Shown here: positions 6,322 to 9,089 of the stretch, in pieces
Layout of the letters: every line of letters begins with the position of its first letter
Position numbering within the stretch: the first letter of the stretch is position 1
From: a bacterium
GTDB lineage: Bacteria; SZUA-79; Acidulodesulfobacterales; Acidulodesulfobacteraceae
DNA: 9,089 nt
NCBI GenBank assembly: GCA_021791295.1
Contig: JAJYWW010000194.1
Coordinates: forward strand, 1-9,089
Reading direction: 5' to 3'
Notes under the pieces: generated by a model
The model's input: the letters and a program-made list of their open reading frames with translations, nothing else
Database searches by the model: none
Told to the model about the DNA's origin: nothing
Position numbers and translations under genes: made by a program

Positions 6322-6978
6322 TCAAATTTGTGACGGCAGCATAATTGTTTTTATCGCCTCCGCAACTTTTCCGAAAGCAGCCGCCCTGTGCGATATTGCG
6401 TTTTTTTCCTCCGCGCTTATCTGCGCCGCCGTTTTATTAAACTGCGGCACGATAAAAACTGGATCGTAGCCGAAACCCTTCGTCCCGCTTATTTCTTCCG
6501 CAATAAAACCTTTTAATTCCCCGTAAAAATACTCGAAACTATTTTTCTTAACATCGTAAAGGCATGCATGGCAGACGAATTTAGCGCGCCTGTTTTCGGC
6601 GCATTCCTTTTTTAGAGTCATATTTCTTAGCAGTTTTTCTATATTTTCCACATCTGAAGCATTTTCTCCCGCATATCTAGCCGTAAAAAGCCCCGGTTCG
6701 CCGCCAAGACACCCGACTTCAAGTCCCGAATCTTCGCTGATTATACAATCAAGATTCAATTCCGCCCTTAACTCCGGATTTTCTTCCAAAAATTTCAAAT
6801 ATCCTTCTATCTTAACTTTTGCGTTTTTTTTATAAGTTTCGCGGTCTTCGACTATTCCAACCTTATAACTTTTATCCAAATAAATCAAATTTAAACTCAA
6901 ATCGGCAAATTTCCCCATTATAGCTTCAATTTCTTGAAACTTGTGAGCGTTGCCCGTAGCAATAAGAATATTGGCCAT
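6322..6978 (-). CDS. rdgB: RdgB/HAM1 family dITP/XTP pyrophosphatase
   Basis: This 218-residue enzyme hydrolyses non-canonical purine nucleotides (dITP, ITP, XTP) to monophosphate plus pyrophosphate, keeping deaminated bases out of nucleic acids. Family motifs in order are ATGNAHKFQEIE (7-18), the substrate-binding T/SxNxxK loop; TYKKNA (48-53); SEDSGLEV (81-88) with the catalytic-type Asp83; GGEPGLFTARYAG (92-104); GTKGFGYDPVF (165-175); and SAEEKNAISHR (188-198), the signature ending. The protein is about 20 residues longer than E. coli RdgB, with roughly ten extra residues between the KNA motif and DSGLEV. The usual ENA motif reads KNA (Lys51). The C-terminus ends in MLPSQI beside the intergenic repeat. 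Its ATG at 6978 has only a distant weak AGGA upstream. It stands 152 bp upstream of glcD on the same strand and may or may not be cotranscribed with it. Confidence 0.92.
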   Translation of the reverse strand: MANILIATGNAHKFQEIEAIMGKFADLSLNLIYLDKSYKVGIVEDRETYKKNAKVKIEGYLKFLEENPELRAELNLDCIISEDSGLEVGCLGGEPGLFTARYAGENASDVENIEKLLRNMTLKKECAENRRAKFVCHACLYDVKKNSFEYFYGELKGFIAEEISGTKGFGYDPVFIVPQFNKTAAQISAEEKNAISHRAAAFGKVAEAIKTIMLPSQI

Positions 6979-7145
6979 AAAAACTTTATTATCCTAAATA
7001 TTTAAACCGTTTTTAAACAGCATATTAGCTTAGTTTTACTTTGTCGAATATTTAAAATTTATTCAATTTTTTAAAAATTTATCTTTCTGCTATGCTATAA
7101 TTAAATAAAGAAATCAAAAAAATATTTAAAAGATAAATTTTGTAT

Positions 7146-7547
7146 TTAGGCATGATAATTCTCATCAATATATTTATTGATTCGCCTAAGAAACAGTTCT
7201 GCATTTTTCAATTGCTTTTCGGCTTCAGCCTTTGAAGCTATATAAAAATCGTTATAATCGCTTTTCTGCCTGATTATATACGCATCTCTTAAAATCCCTG
7301 AATATTTATTTTCTATTTTTCCAGTTTTTATATAATTCTGGTCAAAAAGCAATTTAACGCCGTTATGAGTTTTTGAGTCAATCTTCTGGAAGGCAAAAAG
7401 GCTTCTGACGGCATGAAACATTGCATAATAAGACCGGTTTAAAGAAGATGAATAAAGTTTATCGTTAAACAGCATAGAAGCGGCGGCGAGTTCTTCTTCA
7501 GCCTTTTTGTATCGATACGCGGAAAGGCCAAAAATTGCCTTATCCAT
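7146..7547 (-). CDS. HEPN-domain protein, putative RNase toxin of an MNT-HEPN toxin-antitoxin pair
   Basis: This all-helical 133-residue HEPN protein matches the small COG1895-like group. The diagnostic segment is NRSYYAMFHAVRSLF (37-51), in which Arg38 and His45 form an R-x6-H motif, within the R-x4-6-H pattern of HEPN ribonucleases. A second typical segment, RQKSDYNDFY (93-102), follows. By family knowledge, such proteins paired with a minimal nucleotidyltransferase act as RNA-cleaving toxins or as the target of nucleotidylation. The gene starts inside the last codons of the MNT gene with an 8-nt overlap (ATGGATAA), so the two are translationally coupled, antitoxin first. The tyrosine two residues after the motif histidine in the studied type VII toxin is absent here (His45-Ala-Val), although Tyr40 and Tyr41 lie within the motif. 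No terminator is evident downstream. Confidence 0.85.
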   Translation of the reverse strand: MDKAIFGLSAYRYKKAEEELAAASMLFNDKLYSSSLNRSYYAMFHAVRSLFAFQKIDSKTHNGVKLLFDQNYIKTGKIENKYSGILRDAYIIRQKSDYNDFYIASKAEAEKQLKNAELFLRRINKYIDENYHA

Positions 7548-7911
7548 AAATTCTCTTACCCTCTTTATGCACGTTCTCGTAAAAAGGCACGTAGTTGATA
7601 TACTTGTTAAAATCCTTTATATTAGAATCGATAATCGAAACAAAAACCCCATATTTTATATCCAGGTCGTTTGTTGCCGAAACCGCTTTTTTAAACAGGC
7701 TTTTAAGTTCGGATTTACTGCCGGAAGCAAGAATCATAACATCGACATCCGATTCAGGGTTAAAATCAAGCCTCGAATACGAGCCGTAAAGGATTATGCC
7801 TTTTAGAGATTCCCCGTAAATACCGGTAATAATCCGCTTAAGTTCCGACAAAAGACTATTAAGCCTGTTTCTTGATAAACCTTTTAAGGATACCCGTTCT
7901 TTCTTAGACAT
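7540..7911 (-). CDS. Minimal nucleotidyltransferase (MNT), putative antitoxin of the HEPN-MNT pair
   Basis: This 123-residue protein has a pol-beta superfamily nucleotidyltransferase fold of the minimal type. The motif GSYSRLDFNPESDVDVMI begins at residue 43 and fits GS-x10-D-x-D exactly (Gly43, Ser44, Asp55, Asp57), the metal and nucleotide-binding signature. No obvious third catalytic aspartate follows: the segment KYGVFVSII where it usually sits has none, and Asp84 is the only nearby candidate. In the type VII MntA-HepT system, the MNT adds AMP to the HEPN toxin and silences it; transfer of that activity to this pair is inference. The ATG at 7911 is preceded by AAGGA with 6-nt spacing. Upstream lie a TGTTATAAT extended -10 and a 16-bp palindrome suited to autoregulation. 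Base composition does not stand out from its neighbours. Confidence 0.86.
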   Translation of the reverse strand: MSKKERVSLKGLSRNRLNSLLSELKRIITGIYGESLKGIILYGSYSRLDFNPESDVDVMILASGSKSELKSLFKKAVSATNDLDIKYGVFVSIIDSNIKDFNKYINYVPFYENVHKEGKRIYG

Positions 7912-7936
7912 AATAATTCCTTCTAATCGCTATAGC

Positions 7937-7952
7937 TATTAATATATTAATA
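7937..7952. promoter_or_regulatory. 16-bp perfect palindrome at the MNT-HEPN transcription start (candidate operator)
   Basis: TATTAATATATTAATA reads identically on both strands and overlaps the end of the -10 box and the predicted start site of the toxin-antitoxin transcript. Toxin-antitoxin pairs are commonly autorepressed from such a position. It is built only of A and T in an AT-rich spacer, so chance cannot be excluded, and neither protein shows a DNA-binding domain. Confidence 0.35.
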
Positions 7953-7960
7953 TTATAACA
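7952..7960 (-). promoter_or_regulatory. Extended -10 promoter of the MNT-HEPN pair
   Basis: On the minus strand TGTTATAAT contains a perfect -10 hexamer preceded by TGn, the extended -10 form that can work without a good -35. The position 17 bp further upstream (TTTTCC) is a poor -35. Start of transcription would be near 7945, about 34 nt before the MNT ATG at 7911. Confidence 0.5.
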
Positions 7961-8059
7961 CAAAAAAATTCACGGGAAAAAATTCTTATTTTTTATTTTA
8001 GCATTACTTTTATTTAAAAAGCAAAAAATCAAAAAATAAGTGGAATATTTTTGTTAATT

Positions 8060-8776
8060 TTATGCGGCGTCGTTTCTATCGACATTATTTCCAAAGAAAT
8101 AAAAATAAAAAGATTTTGCGGACTGGAAGGTGTTTATTTTAAACTCTTGGAAGGAATAACGGTTGAAATGGGCGGTGGTTTTCTTCTCCTTTATCTGCGA
8201 CCGTAAATCTAAGGCTGTTTTTCCGTAAAAACCGGTATAGCCTTTGCCTATAAAATCGCTTCTGTGGGCATCGCTTACCCCGAGATGAGGAAGTCCAATG
8301 GATACGTTTGCAAGGGAAGCCGCCGCATTGGAAAAAACGGAAAAAGTGCTGGAATTATTGATAACTTCTATTGCATCGAAATCTAACTCGTTCAAAAGTT
8401 TTCTTACAGGCTGATATCCTTTTTCCGCGTATGAAACTAAATAATAAGGATGGGGGGCAATTGCAAGCCCCCCTTGCGAATGTATTTCGTCTATCGTCTC
8501 CTGAGCCGTCTTACCGGGTATTATCTTGTTTTCTAAAAAAAGACCTACTATGTGACCGTTTTTAGTAGATATTTCTTCGCCGATAATAACGTCGACTTCT
8601 AGAAAACTATTTTTTAACGCATATTCTTTTGCCTTAAATGCGCCTTTAATCCTGTTGTGGTCGGTTACTGCGATTACGTTAAGTTTTCCCGCCGCCGCTT
8701 CAACTATATCTTCCGGCGAATTATTGCCGTCGCTGTAACTTGTATGAATATGCGTATCGGCCCTTGAATATTTCAT
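8060..8776 (-). CDS. PHP-domain metal-dependent phosphoesterase
   Basis: This 238-residue stand-alone PHP protein carries a complete set of metal ligands: DTHIHTSYSDG (His9, His11, Asp16), VTDHN (Asp39, His40), GEEIS with GHIVGLF (Glu68, His75), APHPYY (His109), and GVSDAH (Asp169, His171). PHP proteins are trinuclear-metal phosphoesterases acting on phosphorylated sugars, nucleotides (such as 3',5'-bisphosphates or 5'-monophosphates) or polyphosphorylated products; the substrate here cannot be read from sequence. No polymerase, RNase or HisJ-specific features are visible, so it resembles the small COG0613/COG1387-type enzymes. The C-terminal 20 residues (with SFYFYFFG) are hydrophobic then polar and unlike the core. 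The start at 8776 follows a weak GGA. It lies 122 bp downstream of the transporter gene and 148 bp upstream of MNT-HEPN, so it is probably its own unit or loosely linked to the transporter. Confidence 0.88.
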   Translation of the reverse strand: MKYSRADTHIHTSYSDGNNSPEDIVEAAAGKLNVIAVTDHNRIKGAFKAKEYALKNSFLEVDVIIGEEISTKNGHIVGLFLENKIIPGKTAQETIDEIHSQGGLAIAPHPYYLVSYAEKGYQPVRKLLNELDFDAIEVINNSSTFSVFSNAAASLANVSIGLPHLGVSDAHRSDFIGKGYTGFYGKTALDLRSQIKEKKTTAHFNRYSFQEFKINTFQSAKSFYFYFFGNNVDRNDAA

Positions 8777-8813
8777 TTCATTCGTCCATTACATTAACCT
8801 TAACTTAAATAAA

Positions 8814-8838
8814 TTTTAATAATTTGTTTTAATAATTT
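8814..8838. repeat. Short tandem 12-bp repeat upstream of the PHP gene
   Basis: TTTTAATAATTT occurs twice (8814-8825 and 8827-8838), separated by one G, inside the 122-bp AT-rich spacer before the PHP gene. It may be a binding site or simply low-complexity spacer; the rest of the spacer shows no clear promoter or terminator. Confidence 0.4.
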
Positions 8839-8898
8839 TCTTATGCTTAATTTATTATATTATTATATTTATTTATATATTAATTATATCATATAAAA

Positions 8899-9089
8899 TT
8901 AAGCTTTATGAGACGCAGCTGAAGCCACAGCTGATATTTTATCTTCATCTAAATATTTGTCTTCTTGAGCAACTTCTCTTAGCGACATTTCTTTAGTCTC
9001 AGGCAAAGCAAAGGTGGTAAGTATAGCGCCTAAAATCGCAATTACCGCAAGTATCAAGAATGTTCCTTTGACTTTAAAAGCGACCATTA
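8899..9089 (-). CDS. C-terminal end of an MFS transporter, sugar-porter type (N-terminus beyond window)
   Basis: Only the last 63 or so codons are present, and the reading frame stays open to the right edge. A hydrophobic stretch (GTFLILAVIAILGAILTTFA) is the last transmembrane helix, followed by LPETKEMSLREV, which matches the LPETKG-x-S-LEE ending diagnostic of the sugar porter branch of the major facilitator superfamily. A charged cytoplasmic tail of about 30 residues ends in SAASHKA. The Met at 9087 is almost certainly internal, because it would leave only one helix. The substrate cannot be told; sugar-porter family members in bacteria also carry organic and aromatic acids. Its 3' end is followed by the PHP gene on the same strand. 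Confidence 0.82.
   Translation of the reverse strand, partial: MVAFKVKGTFLILAVIAILGAILTTFALPETKEMSLREVAQEDKYLDEDKISAVASAASHKA

Noticed and set aside
5037..6344. Plus-strand frames opposite glcD and across the rdgB-glcD spacer
   Set aside because: They are shadows of glcD, and the one at 6126-6344 runs through the intergenic repeat; no coding signature is seen.
7074..7141. 11-bp inverted repeat (7074-7084 and 7131-7141) downstream of the HEPN gene
   Set aside because: The arms are almost all A and T with a 46-nt loop; this is expected by chance in such a spacer and is not a convincing terminator.
7985..8040. 10-bp inverted repeat (7985-7994 and 8031-8040) between the PHP and MNT genes
   Set aside because: The arms are essentially A/T runs with a 36-nt loop; they share no sequence with the repeat on the other side of the MNT-HEPN pair, so they are not element ends.
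7146..8776. A combined defence island of MNT, HEPN and PHP proteins
   Set aside because: The PHP gene is separated by 148 bp, the MNT gene has its own promoter-like sequence, and no helicase, nuclease effector or integrase is nearby; adjacency alone does not support one system.

Overview
This is an AT-rich, gene-dense bacterial window. Most genes lie on the minus strand; the only convincing plus-strand gene is a lipid kinase. Lys/Ile/Asn-rich proteins, an HtrA protease with an N-terminal export signal or anchor, a 2-hydroxyacyl-CoA dehydratase/activase-related protein, and a GlcD/GlcF flavin and iron-sulfur oxidoreductase pair together suggest an anaerobic or facultatively anaerobic Gram-negative bacterium. 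A low-GC lineage formerly grouped with the Deltaproteobacteria would fit, but that placement is an inference from gene content, and no rRNA or other marker gene is present.

Layout from left to right. (1) Positions 1-2200, minus strand: a COG3581-type acyl-CoA dehydratase/activase-related gene overlaps by 23 nt the start of an HtrA/DegP-like periplasmic serine protease, which runs off the left edge. A good sigma70-like promoter lies upstream. (2) Positions 2201-2405 are a divergent intergenic region holding a 47-nt nearly perfect palindrome. (3) Positions 2406-3344, plus strand: a YegS/DgkB-type diacylglycerol or lipid kinase. (4) Positions 3353-6169, minus strand: glcD then glcF, an FAD subunit and a two-[4Fe-4S], two-CCG-domain subunit of a 2-hydroxyacid (D-lactate or glycolate) dehydrogenase with no GlcE. 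(5) Positions 6170-6321: an intergenic region with a head-to-head dispersed-type repeat. (6) Positions 6322-6978: an RdgB/HAM1 dITP/XTP pyrophosphatase. (7) Positions 7146-7911: an overlapping MNT-HEPN pair (nucleotidyltransferase antitoxin, then HEPN RNase-type toxin), with its own extended -10 promoter and a 16-bp palindrome at the start site. (8) Positions 8060-8776: a PHP-domain metallophosphoesterase. (9) From 8899 to the right edge: the C-terminal end of an MFS sugar-porter-type transporter.

The window reads mostly as housekeeping and central-metabolism genes (lactate/glycolate oxidation, nucleotide sanitation, lipid phosphorylation, envelope protein quality control) with one toxin-antitoxin module inserted among them. 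I see no CRISPR array, no tRNA or rRNA, no transposase and no integrase. No intergenic stretch exceeds about 205 bp. I do not see a clearly new multi-gene system. The best candidates for a second look are the 47-nt palindrome, the HEPN protein whose motif departs from the characterised type VII toxin, and the orphan COG3581-type gene translationally coupled to htrA.
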